64,000 nt of DNA from Laetiporus sulphureus 93-53 (GCF_001632365.1 NW_024468519.1:506831-570830), one strand, 5' to 3'; positions 33,788-46,300 are shown, counted from the stretch's first letter. Notes: generated by a model from the sequence alone, not told the origin. Made by a program: numbers and translations.

Positions 33788-35425
33788 TCTGGGTCAGGCA
33801 ACAAATGTGGTCGTAGTCTGTTCGAGCGGCGTTAGGGGACTATATCATACAGTTTTGCGCGTGCATCTGCATTGAGGGATGTTGACCATATCGACGATGC
33901 CGTGCGTCCTCGGGGACTCGGAGGGAATGATATCAGCCTTCTATCATTGAGCGGCTTTAGCACTACGATGTCCGTGGCGTCTAGTACCACAAGCCGCGAT
34001 GGTATTCCGTTCTATTCTTGAAAAGCGTTCCATTCATGCGACCCTTATGGACGATATGTTCGGCTTCATTCAAGAAAGCTACCTTTTCGCACTTTCGAAG
34101 CCTTCCAAGGCTGTATGGTGAATTAGAATGCAATCGGCCAGAATTAGGGTGACCTACTGGATCTCGACTGTCAGGAAGGACCTTATGAATTGCTTTCCGT
34201 TGTTCTTCTTCATGGAATGCCAGTGGCATCAATATAGCAGCAGTCAGGTGCGCACTGGCTTCTTATTTGGCGATTTGAGAGGCGACAAGCAGATAAGGAG
34301 AGCCTTACGGTACCGTGGCTGGCGAACAAAAAAAAACATCGCCGATCTAGCAATTGTACCGGTATGCGGGCCGCTCGAAGACTGTTAATGAAAACACGGA
34401 CCGACGCAGCACAACCTGTGCAATGTCGCATGACATAAGCAACATGGACAGGAACGAAGCAAAGTGTGGCTTCACCTTTAATCAGAAGCTCGCGCTCTCA
34501 GTGGCCCGGGGAGTCCAATTTGAAGGTAATGTTCTTTATGTTTGGCATCATTGTGAGAGTGTTTTGATCAACATTTCTTCGTCCTCTGTCGACATCCACG
34601 GGAAACGAATTTGACCGAAGATCTCGCGAAAACTTCAAACGTGAACTGAGCGTGATGTCAATTCGCCCCCTCTCTCGTATCATTGATCACTGCTACCTTG
34701 AGTGCTTTATGATCGATTCCGTCTATGCCACTCTTCCTGAGCCAATCCTCGCCTTACGTGGCCTCATGATAGAAAATGACGATCCTATGCCGCTATTGAC
34801 ATTGCACTGGAGAAGGCGGCACCGACTGCTTGGCGGTGCATTACGTGAAAGAAGAGAGATTCCATCGTGCACACATGCCATTCATTAGTCTAGTCACAAC
34901 ATCGTTGACTAGTTTTTTGTGAAGGTTGACAGGAAGTATGGTGGGTATAAATTCGAGTCAATCTGAGACGGTGTGAATCGGCACTTTACGACATGATTTC
35001 GTTCTCAGGAACGCAAAGCGGTTTCTCCGCCGGTGTTCCATGGACAGATGCTATGAAATTCGGAAAAAGGCACGACCATTCCTTTGCGAAATGTGGCTGG
35101 CTCACCGGTATGATAGTCACCTTCTGTACCTGGGAGGAATACAGGTAACCGGCAAGCCGTCCACGTGCCTTGCAGATCAGGAGGCAAGAAGCCCTCCGAT
35201 CAGGACGGTGAGGAGACCCGCGTGAACCGTTTATATAGGCAACGGGAATCTGGCGCCGATTGATTTGATTCATCGACCCATCTTCTCCTGGGCTCGAACC
35301 TATCCCGTGCGCTGTGCCCGCCTCGCAAGGCCTGCAGTGGTGAGCATGATCTCTGGTAAGTTCGATTATTATCAAGCGTCCTTTACGAACTAGTGACGAA
35401 CGTCAGTTCGTCAGATACTCACTTC
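33788..35425. other. Intergenic, P450 remnant to dehydrogenase
   Basis: Short ORFs only, on both strands. No further P450 motifs and no gene I can support. The right end is the promoter of the short-chain dehydrogenase. Confidence 0.45.
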
Positions 35426-36335
35426 ATGTCCACCGTACGGCACGATACCTATGCAACCATTGACCCGAGCAAAGCCGACCTATCAGGGAGAATCATCCTC
35501 ATTACTGGGGCATCCAAAGGGATCGGAAAAGCCGCCGCGATCGCCTTCGCGCAGGCTGGCGTCTGTGGTCTCGCACTTCTCGCAAGGTCCGACCTTTCTG
35601 ACGCCGAGGCATCCTGCATGGCGGCACAGCGGAGGGGCACAGAGCTCAGGGTGCTCAAGCTCACGGCGGACACGACGAAGGTCGATGAAATTGAGACCGC
35701 TGTTCAGAACGTGAAAAGGACGTTCGGACGCCTGGATATCTTGATAAATAATGCGGGCGCTAAAGAAACGGCTGATCTGATCGGCGATTCAGACCCGCAG
35801 GCATGGTGGAAGGTGTGGGAGGTGAACATCCTGGGGACGTACTTCGTCTCCCGCGCATGTCTTCCGTTGCTCATTGAGAGTGATGGCGATAAAACGATCC
35901 TCAACATCGGGAGCTTGGCCGCATTGCAAGCAGGTCAGTTCAACTCTGCATACAAGGTTAGTCAGAAGCCGGTTGTATGCGTTCCTGCAGTCACTGACAC
36001 ACTTGCACGCATCGCGCTAGGCCTCGAAGCTAGCGCTGTCGCGCTTCACAGAGATACTCGTTGCAGAATATGCAAACAAGGGCATCGTCTCGTATACGGT
36101 ACATCCTGGATTGATTCCGACTGAAATGACCTTGGACATGCCTGATGCATTAAGAAAAGTTCTCCTCTGCGATACCGTGGAGCTCGCTGCTCATTCCCTT
36201 GTATGGTTGGTGCAAGAGCGTCGGGAGTGGCTAAATGGACGGTACGTCAGCTGCAACTGGGACATGGTCGAAATGCTGGCGAAGAGGCAGGAGATCATCG
36301 AAGGAGACAAGCTGAAGTTCAGGCTTATTATGTGA
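35426..36335 (+). CDS. Short-chain dehydrogenase/reductase
   Basis: Two exons (35426-35956, 36021-36335) join to 281 residues; the start is the ATG of MSTVRHDTYA, because the ORF upstream opens with GTG. A classical SDR Rossmann fold is present with GASKGIGKAA for cofactor binding, NNAG after strand 4, Ser in GSLAALQAG, and the catalytic YKASK formed across the splice. The post-strand-6 block reads TVHPGLIPTEM. The substrate is unknown; related fungal enzymes are NAD(P)-dependent oxidoreductases near secondary metabolism or general carbonyl reduction. It has no signal peptide, so it is probably cytosolic. Confidence 0.88.
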
Positions 36336-36800
36336 CAAGATTTTATCTATGAATAGCTTACCGTGTGTGCCTTTTTTAACTTCTCTTTTTTTTCTTTGCC
36401 CCGAGGAGGACGTCATGCATGCCGACATGAATCCTAGAACAAGGTGGCATAGGCATGCCATGCGCAGCACGCCTCATTGTGAGCTAAGCGCAAGCGTTGA
36501 GGCAGGCTGCTCGTCCATTACGATGTTACAGAAGATCTTCCGTTGAAACATACGCCCCATAGACAGGTGCAACAAGGGAAAAGAACACGATGAATTTCGG
36601 TGCCAGATTTTGAATAGAGCAGTTCATGAACGACCCTACACGCCTACAAGCGCCCATAACGCGTCGGGCGCTCAGCGCGTGCCTCGTTGTCGACCTAGCA
36701 AGTAATTTGACCCAATTATGCACCTTCTTGTTCGAACGCGTCCATTTACGTCTCTCTGCCTCGCTATTCGCGTGCGCCACGGCGAGCTCGACGTTGTACC
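36336..36800. other. Intergenic, dehydrogenase to glycosyltransferase-like gene
   Basis: 3' flank and promoter region. The antisense ORF at 36526-36987 overlaps the next gene and is not supported. Confidence 0.45.
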
Positions 36801-38992
36801 ATGCCTCAGCCAGCACGACCGTTGGCGAACCTCTTTGTGTCCTCGTCAGACTACCTGAACCATCCTGGCCAAGTTCTAACTCCCAGAACACCACATACGC
36901 GTTCTGGACGAGCAGAAGAAGGCCGCAACGAGGGCGAGCGTTATGAAATGGTTCAAGACGAAGAAGAAGATGATCCATTCTTTTCAACTCCTGGTCGCTC
37001 GCCGCCCCGGGGATACCGGAGTCGAGGGGATGATCATGACATCATGAAAAATCGAGCAGCAAGGGTTACGGAGAAGAAGTTCGTGCAGCGCTACATGTTT
37101 CTCGCCGCCTTCATCATGGTCAGCTGCATTTTGGGGGTGATCTACATGACCTGGGACCGGGCTGAAGAGGTAAGCCACACCGCGGACCGCTCAACATCGC
37201 ATCAAGTCTCGTCCGTTCCTTCCGCTGGTCCGAATGTACCCAGCAGTCGCATAATTTCTTATGAGAACTACACGGACTTCCCGCTCACGAGTGCGGATTA
37301 CCGCCATGAGTGCTACAAGCTGTCGAACTTCATAGAAAGGAAAAAGTACTGGGCTCAGCCGCGGAACGGCCCAATCGACGTCGCGCACAAGGACGAGAAG
37401 CCTGGCGCTGGACGGTCGAAGATATGTTCACGCACTATCACATATATGCTGGATGGACATGTAGGTCTGTCGACAGATCTAGCGCTGATGGCTCAGGTAG
37501 CCGGGCTAGCTCGGGAGGTACGCCTCTTCGACTACACTCACCGGGACACGAGATGACACATGCGGCAGCGTGGTAGCACGTTATTTGTTGACGACACCTA
37601 CTGGAATCGTGGGCTGTGAGCACGCTTGTGACACCGAAACTTTCAGCGCACTAAATCATGTGTCAGGTGGATGGATTACTTTGAAGACGTTCGTATTACT
37701 CAACCGGGTCCGGAGCCAGGCTGCATGCCACCTCCACCTGAAGGCCAGTGCTGCATCTCACGTACGAAGCCTCATTGATGCTTACCATAATCGCATACAG
37801 AACTAGTCGCATGCCCTCGTAGTGCCAGGTAAGATTGCCAGTTCCTCATTTCAGAATCATCCGTTTATGCATCCTAGACACTGGGTTGGTCTCCTTCGAA
37901 TCATTCCGTGGAGTATTTCAGCCCATCTTGGTCTTCTTGCAGGTCGTGAGCTCAAGAACAGCAGCATTTCACTTTGGTGACAAGTTCGTGGAGACATTCG
38001 AAGACAAGTGAGGCCCTTCCAGAGCGCCTCTCTTCACAAGTTAAGTTTAAACACTGATTTTGTAGAGCTGCCGATGGTATCAATAGCCAAAGACCAATCT
38101 TTAATCGTGCAACGTATTCGCTCACGCACACAATTCGGCCAAACGCGCATACAGCTGCGTTAATTCGCGCAGCGCGCTTGGAGATCGCCTCCGTTCTCTC
38201 GCTACCCTCTGGTGATGATCATCATGCGGGACATAACCCTGAGCCTGAGCCCTACATCGGCGTACACCTCCGGCGCGGCGAGCGAACGATGCAATCTGAC
38301 ATGTACAACCAGCCGTACCTGCCTACATCCAACTATGCTCGAGCCGTACGCAACACTTGGACCCGACTTTACCCAGACTCGCCCTTGCCCTCGACATCTG
38401 CATCCCAACATCCTGACAGCGAGCTGGGACCGCTGCACTTTCCCGCACCTCCGATCACATACATCGCAACTGATTCGCCGGAGGCACTACGCGAGTATGT
38501 TACGGAGTTCCCGCCTGCAACGGCGGTATTTGCGCTGGATTTGAGCACAAAACCTGCACTACGTGCGATTGCGCCAGAGAGGGATTATGTCCAGGAGCAA
38601 TTTGCGCAGGAGCCTGATGAGCAGAGGGCGGCGATGACAAGGGGCATGCTGGTTGATTTGGCACTCGTCAGCGGCTTGTGGGCAGTCGAAGGAGAGGTGG
38701 TCCCTGGTGCTGTGATTTGTACAATAAGGTGCGTAGTGCTCGTCTTATATGAGATTATTTGGTCAATCTGTTCTATGCATCCACTTCAAACTGATCATCT
38801 AAATACTTTCACAGTTCGAATACATGCAAGCTCTCCGCATTTGGCCTTGGATGGCATCGCGCGTTCGGCTTGGATGATGGTGGTGACCATTCCAACGGCA
38901 TCGTCAATCATGCAAGGCGACGGTGGGTTGAGATTGAGTACGGACACGACTTCACGACTTCCCGGTGGAGAGCATTCGAGATACCTGCTTGA
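36801..38992 (+). CDS. Fucosyltransferase-like type II membrane protein
   Basis: A multi-exon gene. After a cytosolic acidic N-terminus (EMVQDEEEDDPFF) there is one membrane segment, YMFLAAFIMVSCILGVIYM, near residue 100, so it is a Golgi-type single-pass protein. Luminal blocks in order are DFPLTSADYRHECYKL, LFVDDTYWNRG, WMDYFEDV with PGPEPGCMPPPPE, ELVACPRSAR, SSRTAAFHFGDKFVETFED, GVHLRRGERT, YIATDSPEALREYV, TRGMLVDLALVSGLWA, and finally CKLSAFGLGWHRAFG. The HLRRGER block resembles the nucleotide-sugar site of O-/alpha-1,6-fucosyltransferases, and the TDSPEA block their later motif. Acceptor and linkage are unknown. Introns lie between most blocks; the stop is at 38990-38992. Confidence 0.65.
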
Positions 38993-39878
38993 CATTTTGA
39001 ACGGCGTACTGATGGTAGAAGTCCCTTGGGACGGCGAAGGAGTGATCTAGGGCACTGTGACGGGTGAAGGTTGTATCACTGCTCCAGACTGTAGTATTGC
39101 CTCTGCCTCATTGACGTATGCTTCTATATACCAATATCTAGATCTTCTCATGTTCGACTTGCATTTTTTGGCGTGACAGGCTTTCTGAATGCGCTTCATA
39201 TATGTTGGATCGACCGTGGTGCATTGTCCAACTCAGGCAGGAACAAGGGCGTTACATGCGAACGTGAATGAGGGCCATCGATATGTCCCCAGCGATGAAA
39301 CCACAATGAAAATATTCGTAGCTTTTGTAACTACAGACGTCATGCTGCTTTGCTTGCCTTCGGGTCTTGAGAGCACTGCATGCATGGAGTCAGCCGGTGC
39401 AAGAGTGGTGCTCTGTGAGCAGATCCTCTTCGAAGAGCTTGTTGCGTCAGGGGACGTGTTGCAGAGCCCCGAGAGTTCATCCGAAAATTCATCAACGTGC
39501 AGTGGATGGTCGCGGAGTCATGCATCTCGGAAAAAGCAGGCGGAGGCGCCGTGCTTAGACTTGCCTGCGGCCGTCTCGCGAAACGAAAGTGACCCACATA
39601 CTAACCTGAGAATCAGCCAGTTGCGTTATCCAGAGTTTTGTTAGAGTACCACGTAGCTCGATATAATCACTAGACAATATTTATGATTGTGGAAATAAAG
39701 GTTCCAACTTGTTCCAAAGCAAGCGAACTCAGATAGAGGATCATCATGGATGAAGAGGTCCAAGTCGCGTGCGTGAATTGACCGCGCTGGTGGCATGACC
39801 GCGACTCGGAGTTGGTCTCGCTCATCTGCCTGCTGTCGACGGCTGCTTGCAGGCATCACAATCTCTTCATCCTGCACA
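38993..39878. other. Convergent intergenic stretch
   Basis: 3' flanks of the glycosyltransferase-like gene (+) and NR2C2AP (-). The ORF at 39189-39644 has no recognisable features. Confidence 0.5.
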
Positions 39879-40422
39879 TCATACATTGCTTCCCTCGAGC
39901 TGTAAATCGTACACGGTAATCCTGCCAAAGAAATCGGAGCTCTCATGAAACACCAGCTTCACTGCCTTCACGCCACGCTGCAGATCGGGCAGCTCGAAAA
40001 TCTGCTTTCGGTTCACATCCTCTGGGTATATCTGCACAAGAGTCTGCCATATCGTCTTCTCTGGGCCCGTCTCCTCTGGAATCTCAACAGTACACCGCGT
40101 GCCCACGAAACCTCCTTGGAATGTGATGGCAAAGCGCTTAGGTAGGATGGGTGCGGGAAAAGACAGCTGGATGAATTGAGGAAGCCCCTATCGGCACGAG
40201 AGCGTTATCCCTGCTTGCTGCAAGAAACCACCGAAAATCTTACTTGCTGCGATGTCCAACATGTCTCGGGATCTCCGTCGGTGAGGAACTTCTTTCCGAC
40301 AGACTTGTCAAGAGTCGAGCTCACTCTGACAGGAGGTCAGACCGTGTGGTCACAATTTGCAAACTTTCCGCTCACTTCACTCGAGTCTCCGATGTGATCA
40401 GTTGCTGGAGCTCGCTTTGCAT
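39879..40422 (-). CDS. NR2C2AP-like (TRA16) protein
   Basis: Three exons (40422-40376, 40325-40244, 40187-39879) join to 145 residues, close to the animal protein's length of about 139. It is a small discoidin-like (F5/8-type) beta-sandwich: KVSSTLDKSVGKKFLTDGDP, ETCWTSQQGLPQFIQLSF, RFAITFQGGFVGTRC, IYPEDVNRKQIFELPD, and VFHESSDFFGRITVYDLQLE. In animals it binds the nuclear receptor TR4; fungi lack that receptor, so its fungal role is unknown. The start is divergent from the tyrosine phosphatase gene, 174 bp away. The first exon is only 47 nt and had to be found by frame. Confidence 0.85.
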
Positions 40423-40596
40423 TGTATCTGGAAACGCAAAGGGACGGGACTCCCGAACGTTTGGAACGCTCGAATCGTCGAGCAATAGACCCGGAATATA
40501 GCAGTTGCCCATCACGTGACGCATTTGCTCAACAGCGGGGTACCGCCTTCCTTTTCTCATTGTGCGTTGCTGCCACCGCGATATTCCATCTTCAAC
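40423..40596. promoter_or_regulatory. Bidirectional promoter, NR2C2AP/PTP
   Basis: Only 174 bp lie between the two start codons. A palindromic CACGTG sits at about 40513-40518, a possible bHLH (E-box) site. The assignment is by position only. Confidence 0.4.
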
Positions 40597-41799
40597 ATGC
40601 TGAAGGCATCGTCCACAGTCCCAGAGTGGCTGATTCACTGTAACTCCCCCCCTCATATAGCCGCCGCCACTCAGATCCTCTCTCATCGCGAGGGGTCGCG
40701 TGCGAATGCGCGCAATGAATCGCGGCGTCGAACCCACCCATCCGCCGCGCATCGCCTCGTCCATCTTCTCCCATTTGTATCCGACAACGCCGATTTTATC
40801 AACTACTATTCTGTCTCGGTCGGCTGTAGCGCGCTCAATGAAGTGAGTAATCGTTATAGCGACATCACACCGTACGACCGTACACGCGTAGTTGTCTCGG
40901 AGGACGCGTTGGACAAGGGGGATCGCGCCTCTCTGGGCGGGCGTTATCTCAACGCGAACTGGGTGCGCGAACGTGCTGGTGGAAAGTGGTGGATCGCGAC
41001 GCAGGCGCCTCTGCCTCGCACGGCGCACACCTTTCTCAGTGCCATCTCGAAGCCGATTGCTCTGCCTCACCTCTCTGCTGCACCTAGCGAAGCTCCAGCC
41101 ATCGGTCAGAAGATTAGCAGGATTCGGACGGTAGTCCAGCTCACGCAGAACCTCGAGAGTGGCATGCGCAAGGCCCACGTCTACTTCCCAGAGCAAAAGG
41201 GCGAGTCCTGGGAGATTGTCCCTGAAGACGGGCGTCATGCGCCATCGCTGAGGGTCACCCTTTTGGAGACCAAACGGATCGATGACGCATTGTGCATCCA
41301 GAGCACTGTATCCATCGAGCCCCTCACCACCGTGCGATCTGAGCCCACCGTCTTTCGCCACATGCTCTACGGCACCTGGCCAGACCACGGTGTTCCCAAC
41401 GAAGAGCATCGCTCAGCTCTGCTTAGATTTGTCCGCCTGGTGGACGAAGTGAATCGCGACCTTTCATCGCAGCCTCACCCGGAGGATCTGGACCCGGACC
41501 CTCCCATTATTGTGAACTGCTCTGCTGGCGTCGGACGGACGGGCGCGTTCATCGCATTGTGCTCGCTCTTGCGTGTTTACGGCTTCCTTTCCCTACCGGC
41601 ATCACCGCCTGTCGCGTCGCCGCTGACGCTATCGCCACTGGGGCCGCTTCCGCAGGAACTGGAGGACGACTTAGTTGCGCAGGAGATTGACGCTCTCAGG
41701 GAGCAGCGGCCGGGTATGGTCCAGAAGCAGGATCAGATGGTATTCATCTATGAGATGCTGATGGCAGCGTTCGCTGAGAGGGACGGCTCGAGACGTTGA
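40597..41799 (+). CDS. Protein tyrosine phosphatase
   Basis: An unspliced gene of 400 residues from the ATG at 40597 (the frame opens further upstream only by GTG). The phosphotyrosine loop NRYSDITPYDRTRV, the substrate blocks YLNANWV and WIATQAPLPRTAHTF, the WPD loop TWPDHGVP and the Q-loop QKQDQMVFIYE are all present. The catalytic loop is VNCSAGVGRTGAF: the CX5R nucleophile Cys and Arg are intact, but the residue before Cys is Asn, not the usual His. A Pro-rich insert (about 41590-41660) separates the P-loop from the Q-loop. It is a classical cytosolic PTP like yeast Ptp1/Ptp2; substrates may include MAP kinases. Confidence 0.9.
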   Translation: MLKASSTVPEWLIHCNSPPHIAAATQILSHREGSRANARNESRRRTHPSAAHRLVHLLPFVSDNADFINYYSVSVGCSALNEVSNRYSDITPYDRTRVVVSEDALDKGDRASLGGRYLNANWVRERAGGKWWIATQAPLPRTAHTFLSAISKPIALPHLSAAPSEAPAIGQKISRIRTVVQLTQNLESGMRKAHVYFPEQKGESWEIVPEDGRHAPSLRVTLLETKRIDDALCIQSTVSIEPLTTVRSEPTVFRHMLYGTWPDHGVPNEEHRSALLRFVRLVDEVNRDLSSQPHPEDLDPDPPIIVNCSAGVGRTGAFIALCSLLRVYGFLSLPASPPVASPLTLSPLGPLPQELEDDLVAQEIDALREQRPGMVQKQDQMVFIYEMLMAAFAERDGSRR

Positions 41800-42421
41800 G
41801 GGGTCCGAAATGACCTGGACGGTATATTTTGGGGGATAGGATCTTGGAAGTCCAACTTTGGCAGCTCAACATTCATGTATGTATAGTGCATCATCTCGAC
41901 AGTTCGTTCATAGCGAGCACATTGGGCCTCTTCACGGCAGAAAAGGTTCTGTAGACGTACAGTCGTGCCTCCGTACTCTGTTTGAAGATTCCGTCCCCGT
42001 TGAAGTACTCGTATTAGAGGGGAGAGTGATGCTTGAGATGCATCGCGGCGAGCGGGCTTTACGGCAAGCATCACATTCAACGTCTGATGTCGGTTACAAG
42101 TTACAACCATCTTCGCATTTTTGCTCCTCGTTCCATGTTACATCTCCTACGATCGTCGAGCCCCACGTATAGGACGTTCTTGAATAGGGTCTTTCTGCAC
42201 ACCGTCTTCGACTGCGACAGCGCCATGGGCGGCTCGCATAGCGTCCGAATGCATCGTTCGTGATGACGAATCCTAGGCGCAACATGACGAGACAACTTCG
42301 TGAAGACGGCCGGTGAGTAAGCTGAGTGTTTGCATACACCTCGCACTGAGAAATTCTAGCCAAACTGGCTCTGGCTTTAGGCCATAGTAAGCTGACCGAC
42401 GGCCTCCCGGCTAATCAGCCG
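41800..42421. other. Intergenic, PTP to quinone oxidoreductase
   Basis: 3' flank of the phosphatase and promoter of the next gene. Overlapping minus-strand ORFs (41748-42363) show no domain. Confidence 0.5.
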
Positions 42422-43930
42422 ATGATCACACTGACACCCACCACCTCCCGACTGGGCTTCGCATTCGTCAGCACAGGCAGACAAGCAGCACTCACCCGCA
42501 CGAACCAGCTCGTCCGCCACCTATCTACCACAGCAGCGCAGACTGGCAAAATGTCGTTCCCGAAGACGATACAGGCGATCACCATCAACAAGAACGGAGG
42601 CGTCGACGCTCTGGAGAAACAGTTGGTGCCGTTCCCTCAGCAGAACCCGAGCAATGTCCTGGTGAAGGTACGTGCGCGATTCGCAGCGTATAGCAGGTTC
42701 CTCATAATTGGTGGTGACTATGATGCAGGTTCATTATGGGGGTGTCAACTTCGTCGACACATACTACCGGTGCTTTTTTCGTACTGTCCAGAAATGATGG
42801 GCGAACCACTGAACGTCACTTTAGAAGCGGACTCTACCCAACTAAGTCGTTTCCTCTCGCCATTGGCACAGAGGCTTCTGGTGTCATTGTCGCACTGCCG
42901 ACAGATGAAGCGGTATTGAATGATGAACAGTACAAGAAGCGCGGATACAAGGTCGGCGACAAGGTTGCGGTGGTACGTTGCATACATTGCAGGAAACTTG
43001 GGCACGTATTAACGGCCAGATACATCTGCGCTAGATGACTCTTGGATCGCACGCCGAGTATGTCTCTGCGCCCTACACGAAGGTCTACGCCGTGCCGGAA
43101 TCCGTCTCCCTTTTAATTGCAGCTGCTAGTATCCTCCAAGGTGAGCGTTCTGCACCCATGAATAGTAATGTAAATCTCATGCGCATGTCATCTCAGGTCT
43201 CACTGCGCTCACCTTCATGACCGAGTCCTATTACGTGAAAAAGGGCGACTATGTCTTCATCCACACCATCGCGGGCGGTCTTGGCCTGATCTTCAGCCAG
43301 ATAGCAAAGCATCGCGGGGCGATCGTAATTGGGACGACGTCCACCCCGGAGAAAGCGGAGGTCGCGAAGAAGCATGGTGCAGACCACGTAATCCTTTACA
43401 CTAAGGAGAACACCGTCGATCGCGTGTTGGAGATCACGAACGGCGAAGGCGTGCATGTCGTGTATGATGGTGTTGGGAAGGATACGTACGTCTGCTGCAC
43501 ATATCTTGTCGATGTTGGCGTCCTGACTGCTTGGATGCAGCTTTGAAGATGACTTTAAGCTTTTGCGCCGAAAGGGCACGCTCGTCTCTGTGGGGAACGC
43601 CTCAGGGCCGGTACCGCCCTTCGCGCCCCTCAAGCTCGTTGAGAAGAATCTCGCCATTCTTCGTCCGGCGTAGGTCCTTTCGCTCACCTGTGGCAATACT
43701 GCTTCCCTTACATATCATGTCGTAGCTTGGCGAACTACACCGTCACGCCAGAAGAGACCCTTCAGTACGGCACGGAGCTCTTCCAGCTCATCTCTAGTGG
43801 CGTCATCAAGATCGTCGTGTACAAGGAATACCCGTTCACGACAGAGGGTGTGCGTGAGGCTCAGACTGATCTGACGACGAGGGGCGGGAAGACTATCGGG
43901 AAGTTGGTGATCAAGATCGCGGAGAACTGA
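42422..43930 (+). CDS. NADPH:quinone oxidoreductase (zeta-crystallin type)
   Basis: Seven exons (42422-42667, 42729-42769, 42825-42972, 43035-43140, 43197-43485, 43541-43669, 43726-43930) sum to 387 residues. The first 40 residues are basic and Ser/Thr-rich (RHLSTTAAQTGKM), a likely mitochondrial presequence; the internal ATG at that Met would give a cytosolic form like yeast Zta1. The medium-chain reductase fold is clear: VHYGGVNFVDTYYR, GTEASGVIVALP, GYKVGDKVAV, GLTALTFM, the NADPH loop TIAGGLGLIFSQIAKHRGA, GVHVVYDGVGKDT, and SVGNASG. There are no zinc-binding Cys/His clusters, as expected for quinone reductases. The likely role is in handling quinones and oxidative stress. Confidence 0.9.
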
Positions 43931-44762
43931 TTTGTGCTTGGGGTGAAGATGAGAAGAGCAGCAGAGCCCGAATGTATAGTATGCTGTAGCATGGCTGGTA
44001 CGTGAGGTCAGACTCAACTCGTCCAAATTGCAGAAAGTTATGAATCGCAGGCCTAACGGCCCAGGTTTCCGTCGAAGTGCAGTGACAATATCATGCGCGT
44101 AAATACTTGCGGATAGATTTTTCTCATACAGAGCAAAACCGGGCTGAATGCGGGCACGGTTTGTGCCTTAGGACTTATGATGTGAAAAAAGTGCAGAAGT
44201 TGTCCGTTAGGGTTTGTTTGCTAATGCTGCAGCGAGATCAGAGACAAACCGGCCTACTGTCGGCGGTATAGACTTATTGCATCGTGCTCGGATATTGAAC
44301 TCAGATCATCACGCTCCGGCCTCGTGGGACTGAAAAGGGCGACGTTCGCGTGCCACGCTCCCTTGCAGACACACTGAAGCCATAGTTGGCATCGTTTTCG
44401 AGGCCCCCGTCCTGGGCTCACGCCCTTTGAAACGCAACTCCGAGCGGCTATTTCTCGAAGCTGGAGTATCAGAAGGGCTCTCATTCCTAACATCAAGGAA
44501 TTGTCGCGCCGATCATCACTTTATTTAGCTCGTTGGACGCCTGGCAATATTTGACCCATACTTTTGGAAGGTTCAGGTGAGCTCATCAATTCTCACTATA
44601 GTATAGTCGTGACGGCAGGAAAAGTATGAATTGATCGTTCTCAAGTAAATAGCATTGTTCAAGCACTGTCAAATTATCGTTGGAAGATTGTATCAACAAC
44701 TGGTGCAAAGTCCCGTGTTCGTCTGATGTCGATGATCATTGATCATAATCGTAAAGCAGATC
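43931..44762. other. Intergenic, left edge of the gene family cluster
   Basis: No supported gene. It includes the presumed promoter of family member B. Confidence 0.5.
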
Positions 44763-46300
44763 ATGGTACTCGATCGTGCGGGATCTCTGAAAAGAAAGAG
44801 GTGAGCCATTCAAACTCCAGATGCGCGAGATTCGCACAGCTACGGTTGCGCATGTGCTGATGGTGATGAATGGTGTAGGGAAATCTCAGAGGTGCTATGA
44901 TAACTCCACGGCGTGTTCCATTCAGGACTGAGATAATACACAGGATTTCATCGATGACGCTTCCGACAAAGAGGATGAAGTACGCACACCACGCACCAAC
45001 ATACCTCGCAAAAGGGCACGAAACGCCACCCGTGAGGGAATCGAGCTCATCGGTGACGAGTCCGTGCAAAGTGCGAGTTTGCGAGGAGACAGTGAGTCCA
45101 TTGTTGACTTACTGCGAGCCCACGCTGACATACGGGTCATGCCTTATGAACCCAGACGCACATCCCACTGAAGAGGCTGGTATCTACAACCAGTCCAGTG
45201 GACTGTCGGACATCGCACGATGGCTTGAAGGACATGAAGAGCCGACATCTCGACCGGCTGGTCCTGTTGAGCGCCCTGCTGCAGCTCCTCCCACCGTTTC
45301 AATGTCTCTCATACCCTCTGCTACTGATGGCACATCCTCAGCTAAGCGGGTGTCGGTACCTGCTGTCGGCACGGCAACTCAATATGCCAAACGAGAGATA
45401 CATGTAGGAGATTCGCGCTCTGATCCTGCGGTTGGAAAACTCTCGGAACTCAAGTTCCACTCCAATAGTGTCGCTCGGGCTCTACCGGTCGATGCGAATG
45501 CAACTTCAGCTCGCGATGTTCATTACGACTACCTGGCATGTCCCAAAATGCTGTATGAATCGGAGGAGCTCGAGGCTATCTTGAAGAAACGTCAGGAGCC
45601 TAGCGCTCCCGGGAAAGGGAAGTCTCGAGCACTTGAAGGGACATACAGCTTCCATGATCCGGTCATTCCTGCAACGGCAGCGTCATCTGGAGTCCCTCCT
45701 CCTGCGAAGGAGAGCTCAGCACGGGCACTAGAAACCGTGCTGCCTGAGCTTTACATGGATTGGTTTGACTCTTCGTTTCATGCTATGACCGTCAGTGCCG
45801 AGCCGGAGAACCGCATTGCTGCAGCCGGTAACTCTGCCATACCACATCCAGGTTTGAGCTCTCATGGCGGACGCCGCCACTTTGCAACAGCAGGGATGTC
45901 AGCCCTTCATAACGAGCAAGTGACCACACTTGGAAATAGTCACTCGGTTTCTCCATCCTTCACGCCTAGCCAGGAGCCCAGCGCCCACCGCATGTCGACG
46001 CCTGCAACTACGCCAGATGCATATGGCTACGCTGTCATTGATGCATTCCTTCGAGGCCTGTCGCAGGACTCGGCACCACCTGATCATTTTGTCCAGGCAT
46101 TCTTGAATATGGGAGTAAGCACCGAGGGCTTACTCGATGACTTTGCCTGCTCAAGTCCTGAGCACGGTGGCTGGGATGCGTTGAAGGAGGAGCTGAAAGT
46201 CGATCAGGATAGACGGAACATAGCCTGGTACCTCAGGGTTGCGAACGCCCTGAAGGACAGAGCGGAGAAAGTCCGCGCAGCCAGACGCCGAAGATCTTAG
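44763..46300 (+). CDS. Unnamed family member B (C-terminal helical domain)
   Basis: The last two exons (44944-45091, 45156-46300) are firm. Tentative 5' exons 44763-44800 and 44840-44891 give about 460 residues, but the intron between them would be only 39 nt. The N-terminus has Cys residues (YGCACADGDEWC) but not the CPICG-type module of its relatives, then an acidic DDASDKEDE and a basic IPRKRARN. A long Ser/Ala/Pro linker leads to the shared C-terminal domain at about residues 375-450: VIDAFLRGLSQDSAPPDHFV, FLNMGVSTEGLLDDFAC, HGGWDALKEEL, WYLRVANALKDRAEK, and a final ARRRRS. Function unknown. Confidence 0.65.

Noticed and set aside
35280..35330. A TTCGAGCC-like T-loop on the minus strand suggesting a tRNA
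   Set aside because: The flanking five bases cannot pair as a T-stem and no acceptor or anticodon stem was found.
40372..41409. A 345-codon open frame antisense to the tyrosine phosphatase
   Set aside because: It is the mirror of a real PTP with all catalytic motifs on the other strand. Only its last 16 or so codons (from 40422) are real, as exon 1 of NR2C2AP.
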